The notes beneath the pieces are model-generated. The model worked only from the letters and a program-made list of their open reading frames with translations, was not told the DNA's origin and ran no database searches. DNA of 64,000 bases from Actinomadura sp. NBRC 104425 (lineage in GTDB: Bacteria; Actinomycetota; Actinomycetes; Streptosporangiales; Streptosporangiaceae). Shown here piece by piece: positions 10,739 through 18,329 of the stretch; position 1 is the stretch's first letter; every line of letters starts with the position of its first letter. The position numbers were made by a program, and so were the translations under genes. Location of the stretch: positions 21,871 through 85,870 of the forward strand of contig NZ_BSTN01000024.1 of NCBI RefSeq assembly GCF_030269545.1, written 5' to 3'.

Positions 10739-11481
10739 GTGTACGACCTCCGCTGGTCCGGCGGCGGGGTCTCCGCGCCGCGGTACTCGACGGGGATCCC
10801 GCCGAGGGGGTAGTCCTTGCGCTGCGGGTGGCCCACCCAGTCGTCGGGCATCTCGATGCGGGTCAGCGCCGGATGGCCGTCGAAGACGATGCCGAAGAAG
10901 TCGTAGGTCTCCCGCTCGTGCCAGTCGGCGGTCGGGTAGACCGACACGACCGACGGGATGTGCGGGTCGGCGTCGGGGCAGGCGACCTCCAGCCGGACCC
11001 GCCGGTTGTGCGTGATGGACAGCAGGTGGTAGACGGCGTGCAGCTCGGCGCCGGTGTCCTGCGGGTAGTGCACGCCGGACACCCCGGTGCACAGCTCGAA
11101 CCGCAGGTCGGGCTCGTCGCGCAGGCGCCGCGCCACGTCCGGCAGCCGCTCGCGCCGCACGTGGAAGGTCAGCTCGCCGCGGTCGACGACGACGCGTTCG
11201 ACCGCGTCGTCGAAACCGGAAAGGGACCGCTCCAGCGTGTCGGCGATCTCGTCGAACTCGCCGGGCTCGCCGGTGACGTCCGGCCCGCCGTAGGGACGCG
11301 GCGACGCCACCTTCGGCGCCTGCCGCACCACCAGGCGGCCGTAGCCGGAGGTGTCGCCGGTGGTCTTGGCGCCGAACATGCCGCGCCGGACGATGGGCTG
11401 CTCCTGCGGCTTGGGCGCGGGCTGCGCGGGCAGCCGGTCGGCGGCCTGCTCGGCCTTCTGCTCCGGATGCTGCGAGCTCAC
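10735..11481 (-). CDS. nuoC: NADH-quinone oxidoreductase subunit C (NuoC)
   Basis: NuoC is the 30-kDa-type peripheral subunit that buttresses NuoD. I start it at the GTG at 11481, which overlaps the nuoB stop (GTGA), giving 248 residues. The signature block ERETYDFFGIVFDGHP is near residue 198, followed by RKDYPLGG near the C-terminus. The first 70 residues are Gln/Pro-rich and then carry an FGAKTTGDTSGYG segment, which forms an N-terminal extension relative to short homologues. Confidence 0.95.
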
Positions 11482-12032
11482 AGCGCACCTCCCGGCCGGC
11501 CGAGCAGCGGCAGCTGCCGCCGCTTGGCCTCCTCCAGCTCGGCGATCTGCCGCCGGCGCTGCGCACCGAGCTTGGTGTTGCGGATCTTGTCGTGCAGCTT
11601 GACGATCGCGTCCAGCAGCATCTCCGGCCGCGGCGGGCAGCCGGGCAGGTAGATGTCCACCGGGACGATGTGGTCGACGCCCTGCACGATCGCGTAGTTG
11701 TTGAACATGCCGCCGGACGAGGCGCACACGCCCATCGCGATGACCCACTTGGGCTCGGTCATCTGGTCGTAGATCTGCCGCAGCACCGGCGCCATCTTCT
11801 GGCTCACCCGGCCCGCCACGATCATCAGGTCGGCCTGCCGCGGCGTGGCCGAGGCGCGCTCCATGCCCCACCGGGAGAAGTCGTGCCGCGGGTCGCCGGT
11901 CGCCATCATCTCGATCGCGCAGCAGGCCAGGCCGAACGTGGCCGGCCACACGGAGCTGGCGCGCGCCCACCCGGCCACCTGCTCCACCGTGGTCAGCAGG
12001 AACCCGCTCGGGAGTTTCTCTTCCAGGCCCAT
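11478..12032 (-). CDS. nuoB: NADH-quinone oxidoreductase subunit B (NuoB), cluster N2
   Basis: NuoB carries cluster N2, the last iron-sulfur centre before quinone. The 184-residue protein shows the ligand cysteines in FGLACCAIEMM (tandem pair), GVCASSGGMFNNYA and YLPGCPPRPE. The ATG at 12032 lies one base after the nuoA stop; a longer in-frame opening upstream would overlap nuoA and is not used. The C-terminal 30 residues are charged. Confidence 0.97.
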   Translation of the reverse strand: MGLEEKLPSGFLLTTVEQVAGWARASSVWPATFGLACCAIEMMATGDPRHDFSRWGMERASATPRQADLMIVAGRVSQKMAPVLRQIYDQMTEPKWVIAMGVCASSGGMFNNYAIVQGVDHIVPVDIYLPGCPPRPEMLLDAIVKLHDKIRNTKLGAQRRRQIAELEEAKRRQLPLLGRPGGAL

Positions 12033-12033
12033 G

Positions 12034-12393
12034 TCAGTCCCACTCCAGACCACCGCGCCGCCAGATGTAGGCGTACGCCACCAGCACGGTGAGGATGAAC
12101 AGGACCATCTCCACCAAACCAAAAAGCCCCAGACGGTCGAAGGCGACCGCCCAGGGGTAGAGGAAGATGATCTCGATGTCGAAGACGATGAACAGCATCG
12201 CCGTCAGGTAGTACTTGATCGGGAAGCGCCCGCCGCCCGCCGGCTGCGGCGTCGGCTCGATGCCGCACTCGTACGCCTCGAGCTTGGCGCGGTTCCACCG
12301 CTTGGGGCCGGTGACTGACGCCGCCAGCACCGAGAAGACGGCGAACCCGAAGGCGAGCGCCCCCAGCACGATGATCGGAACATAGAGATCCAT
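12034..12393 (-). CDS. nuoA: NADH-quinone oxidoreductase subunit A (NuoA)
   Basis: NuoA is a small three-helix membrane subunit at the junction of the complex I arms. The 119-residue protein contains the family signature YECGIEP (near residue 42) and the following FPIKYYLTAMLFIVFDIE loop. The ATG at 12393 has a GGAGGGG ribosome site nine bases upstream. It is the first nuo gene. The next gene upstream on the same strand, menJ, ends 218 bases away. That gap contains a Rex-like operator, consistent with a nuo promoter here. Confidence 0.97.
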   Translation of the reverse strand: MDLYVPIIVLGALAFGFAVFSVLAASVTGPKRWNRAKLEAYECGIEPTPQPAGGGRFPIKYYLTAMLFIVFDIEIIFLYPWAVAFDRLGLFGLVEMVLFILTVLVAYAYIWRRGGLEWD

Positions 12394-12514
12394 GTCTCTA
12401 CAGCCCCTCCTCGGTTCGTACGACGCTGTACGAGGCACGCGGCCCGATGCCGCCCACCGGGGTGCGGGCGGCGCGGACCGGACGCGCCGACGCGGCGGCG
12501 CAACCCGTCGCACA

Positions 12515-12534
12515 TCCGTGAAGTTCCTCACGGA
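12515..12534. promoter_or_regulatory. Putative Rex operator upstream of nuoA
   Basis: An inverted repeat TCCGTGA-N6-TCACGGA with perfect 7-base arms lies about 120 bases upstream of the nuoA start. Its core reads GTGAAGTTCCTCAC. This differs by one base from the Rex core GTGAA-N4-TTCAC known from Streptomyces. Rex is encoded in this window. Binding is inferred from the motif only. Confidence 0.6.
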
Positions 12535-12611
12535 CACGGGTCGCCACCTTAGCCAAGGTGACCAAATCCACTCCCCTCGGGGGTCGGCCCACGCTCATGG
12601 CGTGCTCTCGC

Positions 12612-13868
12612 TCATGCCGCCGGCGCCACCTTCTGCATCGCGTTGATGAGGCGGTCCATGGCGTCGCCGCCACGCCGGTCGGTCAGGTTGGCCAGCAGCT
12701 TCAACGTGAAGCGCATCAGGGTGGGGTGCGGCAGGCCGTGCGAGGTGAGGAACTTCATCACCCGCGGGTCGCCGATGGCCTGGACGAAGATGCGGGCCAG
12801 GGTGAAGTAGCCGCCGTGCTCGTCCTTGAGGATGCGCGGGTACTCGTGGAGCGTCCGCTCGCGCTGGGCGGGGGTGCGGCGGGACAGCGCCTGCACCATG
12901 ATGTCGGCGGCCAGCCGGCCGGACTCCAGCGCGTAGTCGATGCCCTCGCCGTTGAACGGATTGATCATGCCGCCGGCGTCGCCGACCAGCAGCATGCCGC
13001 GGGTGTAGTGGGGCTGGCGGTTGAAGCCCATGGGCAGTGCGGCGCCGCGGATCGGGCCGGTGGCGTGGTCCTCGTCGAACTGCCATTCCTCGGGCATCTG
13101 CGCGCACCAGGCGCGCATCATGCCGCGGTAGTCGACGTTCTGGAACGCCTTGCTGGTGTTGAGCAGGCCGAGGCCCACGTTGGAGGTGCCGTCACCGGCC
13201 GGGAACACCCAGCCGTAGCCGGGGAGCAGGCGCTGCCCGTCCCACAGCTCCAGCCACGCCTCCATGTAGTCGTCGTCGTGGCGGGGCGTGCGGAAGTACC
13301 GGCGGACGGCCACGCCCATGGGGCGGTCCTCGCGGCGGCGCAGCCCCATGGCGACCGACAGCCGGGTGGAGTTGCCGTCGGCCGCGACCACCAGCGGCGC
13401 GTGGAACTCCACCTCCTCGCCGAGGTACTTGGCGGTGACGCCGATGATGCGGTCGTTGCGCTCGTGCAGGATCGGGCCGGTGACGGTGCAGCCCTGCAGC
13501 AGCCGGGCGCCGGCCTTGGCGGCGTGCTCGGCCAGCAGCTGGTCGAGGTCCATGCGGGGGCGCACCAGGCCGTAGTCGGGGAAGCTGGCGAGCTCGGGCC
13601 AGGGCAGCTCGATCTTGACGCCGCCGCCGTAAATGCGCAGGCCCTTGTTGCGGGACCAACCGGGGGCGTTGACGTCCACGCCCATGCCGACGAGCGCGCG
13701 CACGGCGCGCGGGGTGAGCCCGTCACCGCAGATCTTGTCGCGCGGGAACGTGGCCTTCTCCAGCAACAGCACGTCGAGGCCCGCCTGGGCCAGCCAGTAG
13801 GCGGTCGACGACCCCGCGGGGCCTGCCCCGACGACGATGACGTCTGCCTGTCGGGTGGAGTCGGTCAC
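12612..13868 (-). CDS. menJ: Menaquinone reductase, geranylgeranyl-reductase family flavoprotein (MenJ-like)
   Basis: This 418-residue FAD-dependent oxidoreductase belongs to the geranylgeranyl reductase family. It matches the type that saturates an isoprene unit of menaquinone (MenJ, Rv0561c in M. tuberculosis). The N-terminus has the dinucleotide-binding motif VIVVGAGPAGSSTAYWLA. The family blocks KICGDGLTPRAVRAL (near residue 45) and LLVGDAGGMINPFNGEGIDYA (near residue 295) are intact. The GTG at 13868 has an AAGGA ribosome site. Its position between menG and nuoA supports a menaquinone role. Reduction of another polyprenyl substrate cannot be excluded. Confidence 0.85.
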   Translation of the reverse strand: MTDSTRQADVIVVGAGPAGSSTAYWLAQAGLDVLLLEKATFPRDKICGDGLTPRAVRALVGMGVDVNAPGWSRNKGLRIYGGGVKIELPWPELASFPDYGLVRPRMDLDQLLAEHAAKAGARLLQGCTVTGPILHERNDRIIGVTAKYLGEEVEFHAPLVVAADGNSTRLSVAMGLRRREDRPMGVAVRRYFRTPRHDDDYMEAWLELWDGQRLLPGYGWVFPAGDGTSNVGLGLLNTSKAFQNVDYRGMMRAWCAQMPEEWQFDEDHATGPIRGAALPMGFNRQPHYTRGMLLVGDAGGMINPFNGEGIDYALESGRLAADIMVQALSRRTPAQRERTLHEYPRILKDEHGGYFTLARIFVQAIGDPRVMKFLTSHGLPHPTLMRFTLKLLANLTDRRGGDAMDRLINAMQKVAPAA

Positions 13869-13891
13869 AGCGTTCCTTCTCAGCTCGTTCG

Positions 13892-13911
13892 CTTGTGAAG
13901 TACTTCACAAG
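13892..13911. promoter_or_regulatory. Rex operator (perfect 20-bp palindrome) upstream of menJ
   Basis: The sequence CTTGTGAAGTACTTCACAAG is a perfect 20-base palindrome centred about 33 bases upstream of the menJ GTG. It contains TGTGAA-N4-TTCACA, the established Rex recognition pattern (TGTGAACNNNTTCACA type). It sits just upstream of the menJ ribosome site, in the 134-base gap after menG. A bound repressor would block menJ transcription from a local promoter. Confidence 0.8.
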
Positions 13912-14002
13912 GTTTTCGTCAGGGAGTCTATTCCTTCTTGACGGCCGATGGGTACCTCTGGCCCGTCCCGGTTTTGGACCGGTCCCAACGGCCTTGCCCG
14001 GT

Positions 14003-14704
14003 TCAGCCCGCGTTCACGGCCCGGTGCAGCGCCACCACGCCGAACGTCAGATCGCGCCAGCGCACCGACGTCCAGCCCGCCTCCTGCAGCAGCCGGGCCA
14101 GGGCCGCCTGGTCGGGCCAGGCCAGCGTCGACTCGGCCAGGTAGCGATAGGAGTCGGGGTTGGAGCTGACCCGCGCGAGCAGCGGCAGCCCGTAGCGCAG
14201 GTGCAGGCGGTGCCCGAAGCGCAGCAGCACGTTGGGCGGGTGACTGACCTCACACACCAGCAGCCGGCCGCCCTTGCGGGTGACGCGGCGCAGCTCGCGC
14301 AGCGCCTGGACGGTGTCGGCGACGTTGCGCAGCCCGAAGGAGATCGTCACGGCGTCGAACGCCCCGTCGGCGAACGGCAGGCGCAGCGCGTCCCCGGCGA
14401 CGAAGCGCGGGCCCGCCGGGCCGCCGTTGCGGCGCGTGCCCACGCGCAGCATGCCGAGGGAGAAGTCGCAGGCGACGGTGCGGGCCCCGGCCGCGGCGAA
14501 CGGCACCGCGGAGGTGCCGGTGCCGGCGGCCAGGTCCAGCACCTTCTCGCCGGGTCCGGCGTCCAGCGCCCGGACGACCTCGCGCCGCCAGTACCGGTCG
14601 CGGCCGCCGGTCATGAGGCTGTTGAGGAGGTCGTAGCGTTCGGCGGTTCGGTCGAACATCGCGGCCACGTCGGCGGGCCGCTTGTCGAGGAAGGCGCGGG
14701 TCAT
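14003..14704 (-). CDS. menG: Demethylmenaquinone methyltransferase (MenG/UbiE)
   Basis: MenG methylates demethylmenaquinone with S-adenosylmethionine, the last step of menaquinone synthesis. The 233-residue protein has the family N-terminal block MFDRTAERYDLLNSLMTGG, the SAM motif LDLAAGTGTSAVPFA near residue 55, and the UbiE motif FDAVTISFGLRNV near residue 117. Length is normal. It follows the DUF4229 gene by 24 bases and precedes menJ, so the three genes probably form one unit with an internal Rex-controlled start before menJ. Confidence 0.94.
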   Translation of the reverse strand: MTRAFLDKRPADVAAMFDRTAERYDLLNSLMTGGRDRYWRREVVRALDAGPGEKVLDLAAGTGTSAVPFAAAGARTVACDFSLGMLRVGTRRNGGPAGPRFVAGDALRLPFADGAFDAVTISFGLRNVADTVQALRELRRVTRKGGRLLVCEVSHPPNVLLRFGHRLHLRYGLPLLARVSSNPDSYRYLAESTLAWPDQAALARLLQEAGWTSVRWRDLTFGVVALHRAVNAG

Positions 14705-14728
14705 GCCCCCCAGCCTAGGGGGCGGGGT

Positions 14729-14974
14729 TCAGGCGTCCTCTCGGGCGCGGGACTCCTGGAAACGGCTGCGGCGCCGACTCAGCCCCGCCACCACGGACGC
14801 CGACATCGCATCGCGCTGCGCGGACAGCAGCACATAGCTGATCAGCCCGCTGATCACCAGCGCGCCCAGCAGCAGGAACAGCGGCGCCTTCTGCATCGGC
14901 GTCAGCCAGAGCACGCCCGCGGTGGCCAGGAAGATGCCCAGGCGGGCGGAGGTGTAGACGAGGACGGCTCGCAT
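14729..14974 (-). CDS. DUF4229 small membrane protein
   Basis: This is an 81-residue protein with two hydrophobic helices (about residues 11-25 and 31-52) and a basic, Arg-rich C-terminus (SRRRSRFQ). It matches the DUF4229 family of small actinobacterial membrane proteins, for which no function is established. It lies 24 bases upstream of menG in the same orientation. A role near menaquinone synthesis is only suggested by position. Confidence 0.8.
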   Translation of the reverse strand: MRAVLVYTSARLGIFLATAGVLWLTPMQKAPLFLLLGALVISGLISYVLLSAQRDAMSASVVAGLSRRRSRFQESRAREDA

Positions 14975-15044
14975 GACAGTTCAGAGCCTACCTGCGCCGT
15001 TCGTCCCGTCCATCACCACCCGCCCCTCGGCGCCCCGCGAGGAC

Positions 15045-16004
15045 TCAGGCGTAGATGTCCAGGAACAGGGCCGGATCGACATTGCCGCCCGACAGCACCG
15101 ACACGTAGGTGCGCGCGTCCGGCAGCTCGTCGCGGCGGAACAGGTACGCGGCGGTCGCCACGGCACCGGCGGGCTCGGCGATCAGCCGGGCCTCGCGGGC
15201 CAGGCGGCGCACCCCCTGCCGGATCTCGTCCTCGGTGACCGTGACGATGCCGTCGACGAACTCGCTGATGTGCGCGAACGGCACGTCACCGAGCCGCTGG
15301 GCGCGCAGGGCGTCGGCGACGGTGCGGCCGGTCTCCTCGGCGGCCCAGGACACCGGGTGCCCGGCGCGCAGCGAGGCGCGGGCGTCGGCGGCCAGCTCGG
15401 GCTCGACGCCGATCACCTTCGCCTGCGGGCGCAGCGCCTTGACCGCGGCGGCCACGCCCGCCAGCAGTCCGCCGCCCCCCACCGGGACCAGCACCACGTC
15501 GGCCTCCGGGCAGTCCTGGGCGATCTCCAGGCCCACGGTGCCCTGCCCGGCCACGATCCGCGGGTCGTCGAACGGCGGAATCATCGCGAACCCGTGCGCC
15601 TCGGCGAGTTTTTCGGCGGTGGCGATCCGGGCCTCCATGGTCGGTTCCACGTACACGATCTCGGCGCCGTGCCGGACGCAGGCGTCGACCTTCACTCCCG
15701 GAGTGGTGTGCGGAATGACCAGCACCGCGCGAATTCCGAGCAGCCGCGCGGTGTAGGCGACGGCCTGCGCGTGGTTGCCGCTGGAATGCGTCACCACGCC
15801 GCGCGCGCGTTGCCTGTCCGGCAGCGCCGAGATCGCCGCGTACGCGCCGCGCAGTTTGAACGCGCCGATCGGCTGGAACGACTCGGCCTTCACCAGCAGC
15901 GGGGGGTCGGTCGAGGGAAAGGGGACCAGCGGGGTGCGCACGCAGACGCCGGCCAGCCGTTCGGCCGCCCGCTCGACGTCCGCCAGTGACACGAGATCCG
16001 ACAT
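15045..16004 (-). CDS. Threonine/serine dehydratase, PLP-dependent
   Basis: This 319-residue fold-type II PLP enzyme probably deaminates threonine or serine to the 2-oxoacid. The PLP lysine lies in the block around SFQPIGAFKLRGA (near residue 45). THSSGNHAQAVAYTA and the phosphate-binding glycine loop VPVGGGGLLAGVAAA are present. I start at the ATG at 16004 (MSDLVSLADV); a longer opening to 16109 has no homology-like sequence. There is no C-terminal ACT domain, so it is the short, catabolic-like or serine-racemase-like form rather than the regulated biosynthetic IlvA. Its function in vivo is unknown. Confidence 0.85.
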   Translation of the reverse strand: MSDLVSLADVERAAERLAGVCVRTPLVPFPSTDPPLLVKAESFQPIGAFKLRGAYAAISALPDRQRARGVVTHSSGNHAQAVAYTARLLGIRAVLVIPHTTPGVKVDACVRHGAEIVYVEPTMEARIATAEKLAEAHGFAMIPPFDDPRIVAGQGTVGLEIAQDCPEADVVLVPVGGGGLLAGVAAAVKALRPQAKVIGVEPELAADARASLRAGHPVSWAAEETGRTVADALRAQRLGDVPFAHISEFVDGIVTVTEDEIRQGVRRLAREARLIAEPAGAVATAAYLFRRDELPDARTYVSVLSGGNVDPALFLDIYA

Positions 16005-16246
16005 GTGAGGGAGACTATGCCGTGCGGTGCGCCGCGCGGGAACCCTGGTTCCGGTGACGATTCGCGCGTGCTGCGGGGGCGGTTGTGACCGCAGGAGCCG
16101 AAGCACCATTTACTTCTCGTTATTTGCGCAGGTCAACCGGCTACGCTCGGTGATCTTTTCCGAAAACAAGGGAGAAATCGGTCTTGAGCCGCCACACTAG
16201 AAACAGTCCACCCGCACCGAGAGCGGGACAAAGGGGGAGAGACAAC

Positions 16247-16450
16247 GTGGAAAGCACCAGCGAGCGCCTGCTGACCCCCGGAGAGGTCGCCGCCCTCTTC
16301 CGGGTCGATCCGAAGACGGTCACCCGATGGGCCGCGGCGGGCAGGATCAGCAGCATCCGCACTCCCGGGGGCCACCGCCGCTTCCGCGAGTCGGAAGTGC
16401 ACGCGCTGCTGCGCGGGGAAGAGCCGGTCGCCGAGCACTCGGCGCGCTGA
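16247..16450 (+). CDS. bldC: BldC-like MerR-type DNA-binding developmental regulator
   Basis: This 67-residue protein is a single winged-helix domain matching BldC of Streptomyces, a small MerR-type regulator that delays entry into development. The core LLTPGEVAALFRVDPKTVTRW and SIRTPGGHRRFRESEV is nearly identical in pattern to BldC (68 residues). The GTG at 16247 follows an AGGGGGAG ribosome site. The in-frame ATG at 16184 would add 21 residues without BldC similarity, so I reject it. BldC lacks an effector domain and binds DNA cooperatively. The gene stands alone, divergent from the threonine dehydratase gene. Confidence 0.88.
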   Translation: MESTSERLLTPGEVAALFRVDPKTVTRWAAAGRISSIRTPGGHRRFRESEVHALLRGEEPVAEHSAR

Positions 16451-16518
16451 TTTCGCGCCCGGTCCGTCCGGCCCGGCCGCCCGGCGGCCACCCCTCCGCC
16501 CGGCATCCGGTCGCGTGA

Positions 16519-16794
16519 TCACCCTTCCGCTCCGGACGGTCCGTCGCCCTCCAGGTCCGCCTTCCACTCCTCGAACCGGCGCAGCAGGTCCGCATCCTCG
16601 TCCCGCCACCGGCGCCTTTTCTCCGCCAGCTCCTCCTCGGTCAGCGACTGGCCGAGCAGCCGGTCGTAGTCGGGGTCGCCGGGACCGATCTCCACATACG
16701 CCTGGGCGATGATCCGTCCCGTTCCCTCCGCGGAGTCGGCAAGAACGCTGTGCGGAACGCGGAGCCTGCCGTCGGGCAGCCGGATCACGTACAT
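16519..16794 (-). CDS. Hypothetical 91-residue acidic protein
   Basis: I do not recognise this family. The N-terminal half (MYVIRLPDGRLRVPHSV) looks like short beta strands. The C-terminal half is highly charged and helical (about residues 52-82, SLTEEELAEKRRRW then DLLRRFEEWKADL), with coiled-coil character and net negative charge. It has a GAAGGTG ribosome site. It lies 76 bases downstream of the zincin-like peptidase gene on the same strand and may be co-transcribed with it. A role as partner or inhibitor of that peptidase is speculation. Confidence 0.6.
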   Translation of the reverse strand: MYVIRLPDGRLRVPHSVLADSAEGTGRIIAQAYVEIGPGDPDYDRLLGQSLTEEELAEKRRRWRDEDADLLRRFEEWKADLEGDGPSGAEG

Positions 16795-16870
16795 CGTCGA
16801 TCACCTTCGGTGCTGGTCGTCGCACATCGGCATGTGCCGGTCGTCGTCGCGGCTGGTACGGATCGGCATG

Positions 16871-17860
16871 TCAGATCCCGAAGCGTCGGTTGAAGAACAG
16901 CATGACATCCAGCGCCAGCCGGATGTCGCCGGCGAGCATATCGACCAGAGCGGGGCGCTGGCGGGCGGAGATCGCGGCGAACGCGTCGGCGAAGAACTCG
17001 CGGCGGCCGAGCGCCGCGGGCTGCTTGTGGAAGTCGCTGGCCAAATGCGGGCGGACCCGGTCGTAGAGGGCGCGGAACTCCGGGCTGTCGGACGTCCAGC
17101 CGCCCGGGCCGCCGTCGATGTCGTCGAGCGCGTGGCCGACCTCGTGCATCATCACGTCGGGGGTCGGGGACGGCCGGTCGCCCACGACGATCTTGCGGTC
17201 GCCGTAGGCGCCCGCGCAGATGTCCCAGGTGGCCGCGCCGGACGGCAGGGGCCGGTCGCGCAGGTGGCCCATGTCGTCCAGCTGCGGGACGCCGCCCGGC
17301 CCGACGTAGATGCCGTCCAGCCCGGCGGCCAGCTTGGCCTTCAGCCGGTCGGGCAGGGCGGCCAGGCTCTCCACCGCGCGGATCACCTCGGGCGTCGGCG
17401 GGCCCTGCCGGGCGTCCCACTGCCGGTGCAGGATGCGCTCCAGCACGCCGCAGTGCCGCCGGCCGTCCGGGGCATGCGGCAGGCCCGGCGGGTGGGGTTC
17501 GACGCGCGGCTGCCGCGGTTCGTCGTCCAGTTCGAAGTCGCGCCAGGAGAAGCCGTCGCGGGGGCTGACGTGCCTGCCGCGGGGACGCTGCCCGCGGTCC
17601 GGGACGGCGTCCGGGTCGGCCTCCGCGCGGGGTGCGTCGGCTGCGGTGAAGGCGTCGTCGCGTCCGGCCTTGCGGAAGCGGCCGAAGCGGTCGCGCGGCT
17701 GGTTGAGGCGCGGCCGCACCCAGCGCGGGATGCGTGCCGCGTCGGCGGCGCGGGCCGGGTCCGGGGACCGCGGCGGATCCTGGGACGAGTCCGGCGGCGA
17801 GGGCGAGTACGCCGCGTCCCTGCTCTCCCGGGGCTTGCGGTGGATGCCTCTGAAGCGCAT
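16871..17860 (-). CDS. Zincin-like metallopeptidase with disordered N-terminus
   Basis: The 329-residue protein has a long Arg/Pro/Asp-rich N-terminal region (about residues 1-145) without a signal peptide, then a globular C-terminal half. That half contains the zinc-protease motif MMHEVGHALDD near residue 237 and a downstream RREFFADAFA near residue 288 that can supply the third ligand. The layout resembles the anthrax-lethal-factor-like (ATLF) zincin group; this assignment comes from motif pattern only. A GAGGAG ribosome site precedes the ATG. The substrate is unknown. The adjacent 91-residue gene may be its partner. Confidence 0.65.
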   Translation of the reverse strand: MRFRGIHRKPRESRDAAYSPSPPDSSQDPPRSPDPARAADAARIPRWVRPRLNQPRDRFGRFRKAGRDDAFTAADAPRAEADPDAVPDRGQRPRGRHVSPRDGFSWRDFELDDEPRQPRVEPHPPGLPHAPDGRRHCGVLERILHRQWDARQGPPTPEVIRAVESLAALPDRLKAKLAAGLDGIYVGPGGVPQLDDMGHLRDRPLPSGAATWDICAGAYGDRKIVVGDRPSPTPDVMMHEVGHALDDIDGGPGGWTSDSPEFRALYDRVRPHLASDFHKQPAALGRREFFADAFAAISARQRPALVDMLAGDIRLALDVMLFFNRRFGI

Positions 17861-17960
17861 CGGGCTCCTCTGTCAGCGGGCCCGCTTCGGGCCTCCGTGG
17901 CAGAGTAAGCCCCCGGCCGACTCTCCGTCATCCCCGCACGTTACGGACTACTCTCTTGAC

Positions 17961-18260
17961 ATGGCGTATGTGCTGCTCGCCCTCGTCCTGGTCGGAGTGT
18001 GGCTGTTCTGTCTGTTCGACGTGCTGGCCACGGACGAGGAAGAGGTACGTCACCTGCCCAAGTTCGGCTGGTTTCTGATCGTGCTGCTGGGCGCCTTCCC
18101 CGGTGCGGGCCTGTGGCTGGCGCTGGGCCGTCCCCGCCGCTCCCTCGTCGGCATGCCCGGCGCCGCTCCCCGTCCGGACGCGCCCAAGGGACCCGACGAC
18201 GATCCGGCCTTCCTGCGCGAGCTCGAACGCCGTCTGCGCGGCGACGACGACCGCACCTGA
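17961..18260 (+). CDS. PLDc_N domain membrane protein
   Basis: This 99-residue protein has two transmembrane helices (about residues 2-18 and 35-53) separated by an acidic loop (ATDEEEVRHLPKFGW). The pattern is that of the phospholipase D nuclease N-terminal (PLDc_N) domain, often found alone in actinobacteria. No catalytic domain follows; the C-terminus is a charged tail. The function of stand-alone forms is unknown. The ATG at 17961 is chosen because hydrophobic sequence begins there; no strong ribosome site is visible. Confidence 0.75.
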   Translation: MAYVLLALVLVGVWLFCLFDVLATDEEEVRHLPKFGWFLIVLLGAFPGAGLWLALGRPRRSLVGMPGAAPRPDAPKGPDDDPAFLRELERRLRGDDDRT

Positions 18261-18276
18261 TCACCGCGCCTGATCA

Positions 18277-18323
18277 CCGCGCCCGGCCGCCGCGCCGGGG
18301 TCGGGCGCAGCGGCCGGGCGCGG
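18277..18323. terminator. GC-rich hairpin between convergent genes
   Basis: Perfect 14-base arms (18277-18290 and 18310-18323, CCGCGCCCGGCCGC and its complement) enclose a 19-base loop. The hairpin lies between the convergent stops of the PLDc_N gene (18260) and ccsB (18330). There is no U-tract, as is common for actinobacterial terminators. It is preceded by two copies of the 13-base unit TGATCACCGCGCC. Confidence 0.6.
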
Positions 18324-18329
18324 CGGCGG

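Noticed and set aside
18259..18284. Tandem 13-base repeat TGATCACCGCGCC before the ccsB terminator
   Set aside because: Only two copies, in a GC-rich intergenic tail; most likely a local duplication without function.
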